Program-made: the position numbers and the translations under genes
Notes under the pieces: model-generated
Told to the model about the DNA's origin: nothing
The model's database searches: none
The model's input: only the letters and a program-made list of their open reading frames with translations
Shown: one piece after another, positions 36,531-44,939 of the stretch
Layout of the letters: each line of letters opens with the position of its first letter
Position numbering within the stretch: position 1 is the first letter of the stretch
Assembly: GCF_014201885.1 (NCBI RefSeq)
Contig: NZ_JACHFN010000007.1
Span: 1-64,000 of the forward strand
DNA length: 64,000 bases
DNA from: Deinococcus budaensis
GTDB lineage: Bacteria; Deinococcota; Deinococci; Deinococcales; Deinococcaceae
Direction of reading: 5' to 3'

Positions 36531-37435
36531 GTGCGCTGGTTGTCCTGGGCAACGTGAATGTCGACCTGATTCTGGGTCCTCTGCAGTCGTGGCCTGAGCC
36601 TGGCACGGAGACGCTGCTTCCCCAGGCCACCTGGCGGGTGGGTGGAAACGCAGGCAACGCCGCGGTGACGCTCGGGGCGCTGGGAACCGACGCCCGCATC
36701 ATCAGCACCGTCGGGCAGGATCTCCCGGGCCGGTGGCTTCAGGAAAATTTACGGGGCATTCCCGTCACCTGGGTTTCCGTCCCGGCCCAGACGTCCATCA
36801 CTGTCGCGTTCACCCACCCGGATGGGGAACGCTCCTTCGTTACCCACCTGGGCCACCTGAACTCGCTGTGCTGGGACGACCTGATGCCTCACCTCCTCAC
36901 CTCCGGGTGGGTCCTGCTGGCTGGAGCGTTCCTCACCCCGCGCCTTCGCCAGAACTACCCGTCCATCCTGGAAGCCCTGGCACGCCGCGGCGTACAGGTG
37001 GCCCTGGATGCTGGTTGGCCCGATGGAGGCTTTACCCCTGCGGTTCGCCTGGAAGTCGCTGGCTGGCTGCCGCTCGTGCATCACCTGCTGGTCAACGAGG
37101 TGGAGGCGTGCGGCCTGACGTGCGAACGCGATCCTGAAATTGCGGCCCTGCGGCTGGCCGAGCAACTGGCTCCTGGAGGCACCGCCGTCGTGAAGCTGGG
37201 CGGCCAGGGCGCCCTGGCCGCCCAGCACGGCGCAGTGGTCCGGGCGCAGGCCCCCGAAGTCCAGGTGGTGGATACCGTGGGCGCTGGAGACACCTTCAAC
37301 GCGGCCTATCTCCACGCCCTGATGCAGGGGTGCAGCCTGCCCGCGTCCGTGACCTTCGGGGTTCAGGTTGCCTCGCACGCCGTGTCCAGCGAAGTGCGCC
37401 ACGTTCTTCCTGCGGCCCTGTTGGTCCCGACCTGA
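36527..37435 (+). CDS. PfkB-family sugar kinase
   Basis: The 302-residue ribokinase-like protein has the N-terminal GNVNVDLIL and GGNAGNAAVTLGALG motifs and the C-terminal catalytic loop VVDTVGAGDTFNAAYLHAL with the base Asp. It phosphorylates a sugar or sugar derivative; its neighbours suggest an amino sugar. It overlaps both flanking genes (four bases and one base), a tight operon arrangement. Confidence 0.88.
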   Translation: MSALVVLGNVNVDLILGPLQSWPEPGTETLLPQATWRVGGNAGNAAVTLGALGTDARIISTVGQDLPGRWLQENLRGIPVTWVSVPAQTSITVAFTHPDGERSFVTHLGHLNSLCWDDLMPHLLTSGWVLLAGAFLTPRLRQNYPSILEALARRGVQVALDAGWPDGGFTPAVRLEVAGWLPLVHHLLVNEVEACGLTCERDPEIAALRLAEQLAPGGTAVVKLGGQGALAAQHGAVVRAQAPEVQVVDTVGAGDTFNAAYLHALMQGCSLPASVTFGVQVASHAVSSEVRHVLPAALLVPT

Positions 37436-38466
37436 TGACTCTGTCTGACCCGTTGATGCTCCGTGAGGCGCGCGAGACGCCCGAACTGATCACCCGGCAG
37501 TGGCAGGAAAACGCCGCAGTCTCGGGCGCCTTGGCGGCAACGCTGGCAGACCGGCGCCCACCTTACGCCGTGACCATTGCCCGGGGCAGCAGCGACCATG
37601 CCTGCACGGTGCTGAAGTATGCACTGGAGACCGAACTGGCCCTGCCCGTCGCCAGCCTGGGTCCGAGTGTGCACACGCTTTACGGGGCGCAGCTCGAGCT
37701 GCGCGGCGCTCTGGTCATCGCCGTATCGCAGTCCGGGGCCAGTCCGGACGTGGTCGCGAGTGTTCGGATGGCCCGGCGGAGCGGTGCCACGACCGTGGCG
37801 GTCGTGAATGTGGAGGACAGCGATCTGGCCCGAGAGGTGGAGTTTGTGCTCCCGTTGCACTGCGGTGAGGAGCGTGCCGTCGCCGCGACCAAAAGCTACC
37901 TGACCAGCCTGACGGCGCTGCTGCCCGTGGTGGCCAGCCTCAAAGGCGACCGGAGGTTGCTGGCGGCTCTAGAGCGCCTGCCTGAGGCCCTGCAGCTCAC
38001 CCTTGGCCTGGAGCGCCCGGCCAGCGAACTGGCCGAGCGTTACCGTTTCGCCGAGAATCTGCTGGTGCTGGCGCGGGGACTGCACTTCGGGGTGGCGCAG
38101 GAGGCGGCCCTCAAGCTCAAGGAGACCTGCGGCATCCACGCCGAGGCGTACTCGGCGGCGGAGTTCGACCACGGTCCCAAGCGGCTGCTGGCGGGGGGAG
38201 TGGCGCTGCTGGGCTTCACCTCTGCGGATGCGGCGGCAGACGCGACGGCCCGCACCTATGCCGATTTGACCGGGAGTGGAGCGGACCTGCGAACCCTGGG
38301 ACCCACGCCGGGCAGCACCCTAACCACGCCAGCGACCAATCACCCATTGACGGACCCGGTCGCGAGCGCCCTGGCGTTCTACTTGTTCGCCGCCCATCTC
38401 GCCCTCCACCGGGACCTGGACCCGGACGCGCCGCCACTGCTCAGCAAGGTGACCCTGACCCGTTAG
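37435..38466 (+). CDS. Double-SIS-domain sugar isomerase/deaminase (NagB-II/FrlB-like)
   Basis: The 343-residue protein matches the isomerase half of GlmS: ARGSSDHACTVLKYALE, AVSQSGASPDVVAS, EERAVAATKSYLTSL in the first SIS domain and EAALKLKETCGIHAEAY, EFDHGPKRLL in the second. Stand-alone proteins of this type are glucosamine-6-phosphate deaminases (NagB-II, archaeal GlmD) or fructosamine-6-phosphate deglycases (FrlB). Given the deacetylases, I favour an amino-sugar phosphate deaminase. The start ATG overlaps the kinase stop (TGATG). It is the last gene of the operon. Confidence 0.85.
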   Translation: MTLSDPLMLREARETPELITRQWQENAAVSGALAATLADRRPPYAVTIARGSSDHACTVLKYALETELALPVASLGPSVHTLYGAQLELRGALVIAVSQSGASPDVVASVRMARRSGATTVAVVNVEDSDLAREVEFVLPLHCGEERAVAATKSYLTSLTALLPVVASLKGDRRLLAALERLPEALQLTLGLERPASELAERYRFAENLLVLARGLHFGVAQEAALKLKETCGIHAEAYSAAEFDHGPKRLLAGGVALLGFTSADAAADATARTYADLTGSGADLRTLGPTPGSTLTTPATNHPLTDPVASALAFYLFAAHLALHRDLDPDAPPLLSKVTLTR

Positions 38467-38531
38467 GGCAAAAGGACGGGAAGAGAATAGGCAGCACACT
38501 TTTGCTTCGGGGCCACACCAGGAAAGCCATT

Positions 38532-38537
38532 AAGCTG
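38532..38537 (+). promoter_or_regulatory. -10 box upstream of the broken VOC gene
   Basis: TAAGCT is followed after six bases by the ATG at 38544, again the leaderless arrangement. Confidence 0.45.
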
Positions 38538-38543
38538 TCACCA

Positions 38544-38838
38544 TGGACTTCGAGACGCTCCGCGTTGACCTGATTGGTACGGACGCCGTGACTCGGGTGG
38601 GACCATCGGCCTCCCGCGGCATAAAGGCAAGGACGCGCCGAGGGTCTGTGACGGCATCCACGTGGAGCTGAGCACCCAGGACCTGGACGGGCTGTACGCC
38701 TGGATGCAGGAGACGGGCATCGCGGTTGAGACACCGCCGCACGACCGGCCCTGGGAGCGGGTGATGGTGCTGCGCGACCCCGACGGCTTCAGGGTCGAGG
38801 TCTCGCGGGGCGAGCGCCAGCGCAACCGTCCCGAGTAA
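38544..38838 (+). pseudogene. VOC/glyoxalase-fold protein, internally deleted and frameshifted
   Basis: The ATG frame begins MDFETLRVDLIGT, a VOC-like first strand, but soon breaks down. A second frame then gives DSGGTIGLPRHKG and IHVELSTQDLDGLYAWMQE, with RVMVLRDPDGFRVEVSRGE at the end, the characteristic second half of the fold. Between them about 20-30 residues are missing and the frame changes. The gene is therefore dead, although its promoter box survives. A terminator-like hairpin follows. Confidence 0.7.
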
Positions 38839-38857
38839 GGCGCTGGACGACGTGAGG

Positions 38858-38883
38858 GTGAAGACCATCTCGCCGGTCTTCAC
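38858..38883 (+). terminator. Rho-independent terminator
   Basis: GTGAAGACC (38858-38866) and GGTCTTCAC (38875-38883) form a perfect nine-base stem with an eight-base loop, followed by TTCTTTC. This would end transcription from the VOC remnant and possibly the amino-sugar operon. Confidence 0.7.
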
Positions 38884-38966
38884 TTCTTTCGGGCGCCACT
38901 TCCCCGGTGACCGGGCGCCCGCCTCGCACCAGTCAAATACCCACACCCATTTTCGGCGGACTTAAG

Positions 38967-39000
38967 TTGACCTTCATGTTATTCTGTTCCTACCAGAATA
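38967..39000 (+). promoter_or_regulatory. Promoter with palindromic operator for the response regulator
   Basis: TTGACC (38967-38972) is a good -35 box; TACCAG 18 bases on is a possible -10. A perfect inverted repeat, TATTCTG-N7-CAGAATA (38980-39000), covers the spacer and -10 region. The region is much richer in A/T than its surroundings. It suggests repression of the downstream gene by a dimeric regulator. Confidence 0.55.
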
Positions 39001-39037
39001 GGCGCCGGAGGGTGGCCGTGTGTCAGGAGGGAGCGAA

Positions 39038-39463
39038 GTGACCAAGCATCTGCTGATCGTTGAGGACAACCCGCACGACCTGGAACTGGCCCGGACGGCG
39101 CTGGAGCTGAGTGACGTTTGTTGCGAAGCCCAGGTGGCCCGCGACGGTCAGGAGGCACTGGACCTGCTGCGCCAGGCGGGGAGCATGCCGGACCTGGTGC
39201 TGCTCGACCTCAACATGCCGCGCGTGTCCGGGCATGAAGTCCTCCAGCGGGTCAAGAATGACGAGCTGCTGTGGCAGGTACCGGTGGTGGTGTTCACCAC
39301 GTCGAGCGAGCCGAGCGACCAGGCGGCGTGCGCGGCGGCCGGAGCGGACGACTACGTGGTGAAGCCGGGCGGATTCGAGGAGCTGATTGAGACCCTGAAC
39401 GCCCTGGGGCGGCGCTGGCTGGCAACCGCACATGCCCCTCTGCGGCGGCTGACCGTCCTGTAA
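39038..39463 (+). CDS. Single-domain response regulator (CheY/Rcp-like)
   Basis: The 141-residue receiver domain has acidic residues in VEDNPHD, the phospho-acceptor D57 in LLDLNMPRVSG, Thr in VFTTSSEPSD and Lys in YVVKPGG. There is no output domain. The style (LLIVEDNPHDLELART) resembles Rcp-type regulators that partner bacteriophytochromes, but no histidine kinase is nearby. GTG at 39038 follows CAGGAGGGAGCGAA. Confidence 0.88.
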   Translation: MTKHLLIVEDNPHDLELARTALELSDVCCEAQVARDGQEALDLLRQAGSMPDLVLLDLNMPRVSGHEVLQRVKNDELLWQVPVVVFTTSSEPSDQAACAAAGADDYVVKPGGFEELIETLNALGRRWLATAHAPLRRLTVL

Positions 39464-39558
39464 GCGCCGTCCACCTTGTCCCCTTATCACACTCACCTGG
39501 CGGTTCTGTACTTTCAGAGAGTCTCTCACAACCACCGACCGGGTGAAGTCGGCAGGGC

Positions 39559-39586
39559 GCTCCTGGCCCCATCTGGAGCCAGGAGC
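39559..39586. terminator. Bidirectional terminator hairpin
   Basis: GCTCCTGGC (39559-39567) and GCCAGGAGC (39578-39586) form a nine-base stem with a ten-base loop, immediately before the stop codon of the minus-strand gene. On the plus strand TTACTTCTT follows, so it can also end transcription from the response regulator. Confidence 0.6.
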
Positions 39587-40070
39587 TTACTTCTTGGCCT
39601 TGGTCGTGCGCCCGCGCGCGGGTGCGGCCTTCTTGCCTCTGGCCTGCGAGCGGGATTGGCCCAGTTGCTGCCCTTTCTCGAAGCTGGCCTGCATCTTGCG
39701 GCGGGTTTCGGCCGCCAGCGTCTTGAAGTCCACGTCCCCGGCTTCGATGGCCTCGATGGTGGGCTTGACCTTCGCGCTTCGGCGGGGGCTGGCCGCCAGG
39801 TCCGCATTGACCCGTTCAAACCAGGCCTGATACTCCGGGGTCAGGTCAATGACCATCTCGCGGGTGTCCCGGGTGCCGGTCTCGTCGCTGCCGCGCTTGC
39901 GGTAGGTCTTGGGCAGGGTTGGGCAGGGTGAAGCGCCCCGGCACCTGCGCGGCCTCCAGTTCGCCGGTTCGCACGGCCTCCCGGAGGCGCCGCACAAAAG
40001 CGTCGCTCCGCTGGGGGTTGGAGAGGCGGCCGACCTGCTCGCTCAGCGTGATGTAAGGCATCGCCGTCAT
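39587..40070 (-). pseudogene. Conserved hypothetical protein broken by a 10-bp tandem duplication
   Basis: From the ATG at 40070 (GAGGAG upstream) the frame reads MTAMPYITLSEQVGRLSNPQ to GRFTLP, then hits two copies of a 10-bp unit. Skipping one copy restores KTYRKRGSDETGTRDTRE, MVIDLTPEYQAWFERVNADL and a Lys/Arg-rich tail ending TKAKK, about 157 residues in total. As it stands, the first frame ends early (near 39846) and the second half lacks a start. I do not recognise the family; the basic tail suggests nucleic-acid binding. Confidence 0.65.
39909..39928. repeat. 10-bp tandem duplication inside a coding region
   Basis: TTGGGCAGGG occurs twice head to tail (39909-39918, 39919-39928). Ten is not a multiple of three, so gain or loss of one unit switches the reading frame of the minus-strand gene. 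Confidence 0.85.
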
Positions 40071-40462
40071 CTTCAAGGCTCCTCGCCTTGCTGAAGCGGG
40101 AACTGGGAAGCAAGGCACCCTGAACGGGGGGCACAACCAAGCAGCGAGGCCAGATATGGAAAACCTGGAGTCGCCTGTAAGCGTCAGCATTTTCTTTTGC
40201 CAGAGGCACTTTTTTTATCGCGGTCTGTGTGAAAGATGGTACCAGGAGGGCAGGATGGCCCCGGCCACCACTGGCGGCACGATCAACCTGCTCGGCCCCT
40301 CGCCCGGAGGCAAAGCCCCTGGAGACCTCCGGGCGGGGATCTCAGGTCATGCCAACCAGCTTCCTTACCCCCCTCAGCCGCTTTCCAGACAAGCTGCCGC
40401 CATGACCCCACAGACCCCACAGGATGAAGATACGGCGTGTCCAGAGCGGCGGGAGCCAGGCG
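40071..40462. other. Intergenic region with one strong hairpin
   Basis: I see no gene in these 392 bases. The only clear structure is an inverted repeat, CGCCCGGAGG (40301-40310) and CCTCCGGGCG (40326-40335), with a 15-base loop. It could terminate the minus-strand amidase operon that ends at 40463. Confidence 0.5.
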
Positions 40463-41389
40463 TCAGGCAAAGACCGCGCGGGGAAGGTACAGGCTGACCA
40501 GGTAATTGGGCAGATCCACCACTTCACTGATCCGCAGGTCCGCGCACACGCTGCACAGCAGGTAGGCGTCGTCCGGCGCGAGGCCGTACTCCCGGCCGAG
40601 GTGGTCGATCATCTCGCGGACCGCGTCCCGCGAGGCACTCAGCAGGTCGCTGGCAACGCCGGTCGTCACGTCGTACCCCTGCTGGTCGATATGACGTGTG
40701 ACCGGACCCGGCGTCCGGAAGCGCGGGAAGGCGAAGTTCGCCTGCTTGACCAGCGAGAGGTGCAGAGTGACCTGCATCGCGGACTCGATGGCCGTGCCGC
40801 AGACCTCGCCGTCGCCCTGAGCTGCGTGCGTGTCCCCGATGCTGAACAGCGCTCCGGGCACCTCGACCGGCAGATACAGCCGCGTGCCCGCGCGCAGGTC
40901 ACGGATGTCCATGTTGCCGCCCACCCGGCGCGGAGGCACCACCGAGGGCGGCCCCGGCTCTGCGGGCGCATTCCCCAGGGTCCCGGGAAATGGCTGGACC
41001 GGCACCCGGATTCCCGGGGCGAACTCCGCCACGTTCCGGTCGTAGGTCCAGACTTTCAGGTAAGGCTCGGGGAACTCGTCAGCCAGCAGCCCGAAGCCGG
41101 GAATGTTGACGGTCCAGCCGCTTCCGGACGGGATGAATTCCAGCAGCTCGACCACCAGCGCGTCGCCCGGTTCCGCGCCGTGGACGTACACCGGCCCCGA
41201 GAGCGGGTTGACCCGGCCGAAATCCAGCGCTCGCAGGTCGGCCAGGGTCGCGTTCGCGCCGAGCTGTCCGCCGCTGGCGTCCGCGACGCTGAAGGAGACG
41301 GTGGTACCGGGCGCGACCTCCAGCGCGGGCGGCAGGTCACGGTCCCAGCCGTGGTGGCAGGGATGGTCATGCAGGGTGCGGTGGGTCAT
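40463..41389 (-). CDS. Acetamidase/formamidase (FmdA_AmdA family)
   Basis: The 308-residue protein is a complete FmdA_AmdA member (HDHPCHHGWDRDLPPAL, GPVYVHGAEPGDALVVELLE, GALFSIGDTHAAQGDGEVCG, PDDAYLLCSVCADLRISEVVD). The family hydrolyses formamide, acetamide and other short amides to ammonia and the acid. It is the last gene of a minus-strand unit with a peptide-type importer and an FCD regulator, so it may act on the imported compound. Confidence 0.86.
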   Translation of the reverse strand: MTHRTLHDHPCHHGWDRDLPPALEVAPGTTVSFSVADASGGQLGANATLADLRALDFGRVNPLSGPVYVHGAEPGDALVVELLEFIPSGSGWTVNIPGFGLLADEFPEPYLKVWTYDRNVAEFAPGIRVPVQPFPGTLGNAPAEPGPPSVVPPRRVGGNMDIRDLRAGTRLYLPVEVPGALFSIGDTHAAQGDGEVCGTAIESAMQVTLHLSLVKQANFAFPRFRTPGPVTRHIDQQGYDVTTGVASDLLSASRDAVREMIDHLGREYGLAPDDAYLLCSVCADLRISEVVDLPNYLVSLYLPRAVFA

Positions 41390-41528
41390 GTGGGAAAGCT
41401 CCTCATGGGACTCCGCTTGGACCGCTCACGAAGGGATTCGGGCCAAGCGAATGGAAGCGGAGGCCGGACGTGAGAGTGACGACCCGGGTTGGTTGGCCGG
41501 GTGGACGGCGGGACAGACCGAAGCCGGG

Positions 41529-42416
41529 TCAGGAGGTGCGGCCCCGGGGGTCGAGGGCCTCGCGCAGCCCGTCCCCCACCAAGTTGAAGGCCAGCACGGT
41601 CAGAAAGATCGCCAGACCGGGAAAGATCGCCAGCCACGGGGCGTCCGCGAGGTACCCGCGCGCCGTGTTCAGCATCGACCCCCAGCTGGGCGTGGGCGGC
41701 TGCACCCCCAGGCCCAGGAAAGACAGGCTGGATTCGGCCAAAACGGCGTTGGCAATCGCCAGGGAGGTCTGGACGATCAGGGGGCCGCTGATGTTCGGCA
41801 GCAGGTGACGCCAGAGGGTCCGGCCACTGCTGGCGCCCAGCGCCTGCGCGGCCTGCACGTATTCGCGCTCGCGCTGGGCCAGCACCTCGCCCCGGGCCAC
41901 CCTGGCAAAGGCCGGAGCCGTCACAATCGCGATGGCGAGCATGGTGTTTTGCAGGCTGGGTCCCAGGATGGCCGCGAGGGTGATCGCCAGCACCAGAAAG
42001 GGGAGGGCCAGCATTGCGTCCACCACGCGCATGATCAGCTCGTCGAGCCAGCCCCGGAAATAGCCAGCAATCAACCCGAAAAACGTCCCGGACAGCATGG
42101 CGAGCGTGACCGAGACCAGCCCCGCGCTGAGCGAGACCCGCGCCCCGTAAAGCACGCGGGTCAGGTTGTCCCGGCCCAGTTCGTCTGTGCCGAAAGCGTG
42201 CTCGGGGCTGGGCGCACTTCGCAGGTCGGTGAAGGATGCCTGCGCCGGATCGTAGGGACTGATGACCGGCGCCAGCAGGGCCAGCGCCGCGAACGTCAGC
42301 AGGATCAGAGCGCCGAACACGGCGAGCTTGTTGGCCAGGAAGCGCCCCAGGGCCTTGTTCCTCCGCCAGGCGCGCAGGCGGGAAGGTGGCGAGGCGGGCA
42401 GAGACCGGGCCATCAC
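41529..42416 (-). CDS. Peptide/nickel-type ABC permease (DppC-like)
   Basis: The 295-residue protein has an N-terminal OppC-type segment (FLANKLAVFGALILLTFAALA), AFGTDELGRDNLTRVLYG and an ABC permease core with VLAQREREYVQAAQALGAS. It forms the inner-membrane channel with the DppB-like protein; the genes overlap by four bases. A gap of 139 bases separates it from the amidase gene. No ATPase genes are in the operon. Confidence 0.9.
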   Translation of the reverse strand: MMARSLPASPPSRLRAWRRNKALGRFLANKLAVFGALILLTFAALALLAPVISPYDPAQASFTDLRSAPSPEHAFGTDELGRDNLTRVLYGARVSLSAGLVSVTLAMLSGTFFGLIAGYFRGWLDELIMRVVDAMLALPFLVLAITLAAILGPSLQNTMLAIAIVTAPAFARVARGEVLAQREREYVQAAQALGASSGRTLWRHLLPNISGPLIVQTSLAIANAVLAESSLSFLGLGVQPPTPSWGSMLNTARGYLADAPWLAIFPGLAIFLTVLAFNLVGDGLREALDPRGRTS

Positions 42417-43357
42417 TGGTACCGGATGCGCGGATCGACCGCCGCATACGTAAGATCGACGAGAAAGCTCACGGCGAACACCGCGAGCGCGGAGGTGAGC
42501 ACCATGCCCTGGATGACCGGCAGGTCGCGGGTGAACACCGCGTCCACCAGCAGCCGCCCGAAGCCCGGCACGCTGAAGATCTGCTCGGTGATGACCGCGC
42601 CCCCCAGCAGCCCGCCGAGTTGCAGGCCGAAGGCCGTGATGACCGGAATCAGGGCGTTACGCAGCCCATGCTTGATCAGCACGCGCGAGTGGGTCACGCC
42701 CTTGGCCCGGGCAGTCCGCACGTAGTCCTGGGTCAGGGCCTCGGTCATGCTGGCGTGCAGATAGCGGGTGAGCACCGCCGCCGACGCGGTCCCCAGCGTG
42801 ATCGCGGGGAGGATCATCAGCGAGAGGTTGCGCAGCGGGTCCTCGGCAAAAGACACGTACCCGCTGGCCGGAATCCACGCGAGCTGAACGCTGAACACGT
42901 AGATCAGCAAAATCCCCAGGAAGAAGTTGGGAATGCTGATCCCCGCCAGCGAGAGCAGCGTCACCACCCGGTTGGTCAGCCCCCCGGGGTTCAGGGCGCT
43001 GAGCAGTCCGGCAGGCAGCGCGATCACCAGCGCCAGCAGCATGGATAGCACGGCGAGTTCAGCGGTGGTCGGCAGCTTGTCCGCGATCAGGGCCGCGACG
43101 CTGGCGTTGTCCTTGACGCTGGTCCCGAAATCGAACCGCAGGGCGTCAAGCAGCCACTGGCCGTATTGCACCGGCAGGGGCTGGTCGAGGCCCAGGCTGC
43201 GGCGCAGTTCGGCCAGGGCCTGCGGCGTCGCTTCCTCGCCCAGCAAGAGCCGCGCGGGATCACCGGGTAGAAGACGAACCATGGTGAACACCAGAACGGT
43301 GACCACCAGGAGGGTCGGAAGGGTCGAAAGCAGGCGGCGCAGCGCGAACTGGATCAC
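42413..43357 (-). CDS. Peptide/nickel-type ABC permease (DppB-like)
   Basis: The 314-residue inner-membrane protein has the DppB N-terminus (QFALRRLLSTLPTLLVVTV, LLPGDPARLLLGEEA) and the permease motif DYVRTARAKGVTHSRVLIKH. I start it at GTG 43357 (VIQFALRRLL), behind GAGGAGC, rather than at an upstream frame extension. It sits between the substrate-binding protein and the DppC-like gene. Confidence 0.9.
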   Translation of the reverse strand: MIQFALRRLLSTLPTLLVVTVLVFTMVRLLPGDPARLLLGEEATPQALAELRRSLGLDQPLPVQYGQWLLDALRFDFGTSVKDNASVAALIADKLPTTAELAVLSMLLALVIALPAGLLSALNPGGLTNRVVTLLSLAGISIPNFFLGILLIYVFSVQLAWIPASGYVSFAEDPLRNLSLMILPAITLGTASAAVLTRYLHASMTEALTQDYVRTARAKGVTHSRVLIKHGLRNALIPVITAFGLQLGGLLGGAVITEQIFSVPGFGRLLVDAVFTRDLPVIQGMVLTSALAVFAVSFLVDLTYAAVDPRIRYQ

Positions 43358-43449
43358 GGGAAAAATGCTCCTCGGCGCCGAAGCCGGGCGGGAGAAGCCT
43401 GGCTCCACGGGCGCCCGTCACCTTCAGAAACCGGACCTTCGGGAACTGC

Positions 43450-44925
43450 CTACTTCAGCGACACGTCTTTGAAGCGCATGATGCCGTCCGGGATGGGCTT
43501 CAGGCCGCTGACGGCCCGGCTCATGCCCAGGACGTTGCGCTGGTGGTACACGAAGATGTAGGGCACGTCGCTGCGGATGGTGTTGAGCGCCACGTTGTAG
43601 CTGGCCTTGCGGGCCGACATGGCCGTCTGGGCGCGTGCCCTGTTCAGCAGGGCGTCCACCTGCTTGTTGCTGTAGCCGGAGTAGTTGTTCGTCCCGCCCG
43701 TCACGAAAAACTCGTAGATGTTGCCGTCGGGGTCCGGGCGACCGCTCCAGCCCAGGATCAGGGCGTCGAAATCCTTTTTGTCCGAACGCTCCAGCAGGGT
43801 CCCGAACTCGACCTGCTCGATCTTGGCGTTGATCCCTGCCTGCGCGAACATCGCCTGGTAGAGCTGGGCGAGCTGGGTGGTGACGGAGCCGGGCGTGGTC
43901 AGCAGGGTAAAGGTGAGGTTGCTCTGGCCCGCCTCCTGAAGCTTGCGGCGGGCCAGGGCCACGTCGGGCTTGGGCGCGCTCCCGGCGATGTAGACGGGTG
44001 AGCTGGGCGCGAAAGGCCCCGTGGCGGGGGTCACCGTGTTGTAGAACACGACCTTGTCAACGGCCTCGCGGTCGATCACCGTCGCGAGGGCCTGCCGCAC
44101 GGCCTTGTTGTTGAAGGGGGCGCGGGCCGTGTTGAGGTGGATGCCCTGGTAGCCCAGCCCGGCATAGTTCATCACGTCGAACCTGGCGTTCTTGTCCAGC
44201 TTCGAGATGTCCTTGGGGTCGATGGGATTGATGACCTGCACGGCGCCCGAGAGCAGGTTGGCGTAGCGCACGTCGCCGTCCGGGAAGGGGCGGAAAACCA
44301 GTCGGCCGATCTTGGGCGCGCCGTCCCAGTAGCTCTTGTTGGCTTCCAGCGTGATGTTGTCCTGCCGCTTGCGGCTGACGAACACGAAGGGGCCGCTGCC
44401 CACCGGCTCGTTGCCAAAGTCCTTTCCGGCTTTCTGCGCCGCTTTGGGATTCACGATCATGCCCGAGCGGTCCGCGAGCACCGCGAGCAGCGGGCCGTAG
44501 GGCTGGCTGAGCGTGATCTGCACGCTGGTGGGGCTGAGGACCCGGACCTCCTTGACGCTTTTCAGCTCGCTCTTGCGGGCGCTGCCCTCCAGGGTCATGT
44601 GGCGGTCCAGCGAGAACTTCACCGCGTTGGCGTCGAGCGGGGTGCCGTCGTGGAATTTCACGCCGGGGCGCAGGGCAAAGGTATAGGTCAGGCCGCCGTT
44701 GGTGACCTTCCAGGACCGGGCCAGCATCGGCACGACCTTGAGGTTCTGGTCGAGATCGACCAGCTTGTCGAAAATCTGGTTGAGCACCTGGCGGTCGACC
44801 AATGCGCTCGACAGCGTGGGGTCGAGACGCGGCGGGTCGGCGTCCAGCCCAACCGTGAGGGTCTGGGCCGCAGCGGTGCCGAGGGCCAGCAGGGCGAACA
44901 GTCCGAGGGTCTTGGCGTGGCGCAT
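43450..44925 (-). CDS. Peptide/oligopeptide-type ABC substrate-binding protein
   Basis: The 491-residue family-5 solute-binding protein has a signal peptide (MRHAKTLGLFALLALGTAAAQ) and the motifs PPRLDPTLSS, LRPGVKFHDGTPLDANAVKFS and GTNNYSGYSNKQVDALLNRA. It binds peptides, amides or nickel chelates outside the cell for the DppBC pair. AAGGAGACG precedes the ATG at 44925. The regulator gene ends 14 bases upstream, in the same direction. Confidence 0.9.
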   Translation of the reverse strand: MRHAKTLGLFALLALGTAAAQTLTVGLDADPPRLDPTLSSALVDRQVLNQIFDKLVDLDQNLKVVPMLARSWKVTNGGLTYTFALRPGVKFHDGTPLDANAVKFSLDRHMTLEGSARKSELKSVKEVRVLSPTSVQITLSQPYGPLLAVLADRSGMIVNPKAAQKAGKDFGNEPVGSGPFVFVSRKRQDNITLEANKSYWDGAPKIGRLVFRPFPDGDVRYANLLSGAVQVINPIDPKDISKLDKNARFDVMNYAGLGYQGIHLNTARAPFNNKAVRQALATVIDREAVDKVVFYNTVTPATGPFAPSSPVYIAGSAPKPDVALARRKLQEAGQSNLTFTLLTTPGSVTTQLAQLYQAMFAQAGINAKIEQVEFGTLLERSDKKDFDALILGWSGRPDPDGNIYEFFVTGGTNNYSGYSNKQVDALLNRARAQTAMSARKASYNVALNTIRSDVPYIFVYHQRNVLGMSRAVSGLKPIPDGIMRFKDVSLK

Positions 44926-44939
44926 GGGCGTCTCCTTGG

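Noticed and set aside
38980..39000. Radiation/desiccation response motif at the response regulator promoter
   Set aside because: The palindrome TATTCTG-N7-CAGAATA does not match the known 17-bp motif (TTATGTCATTGACATAA).
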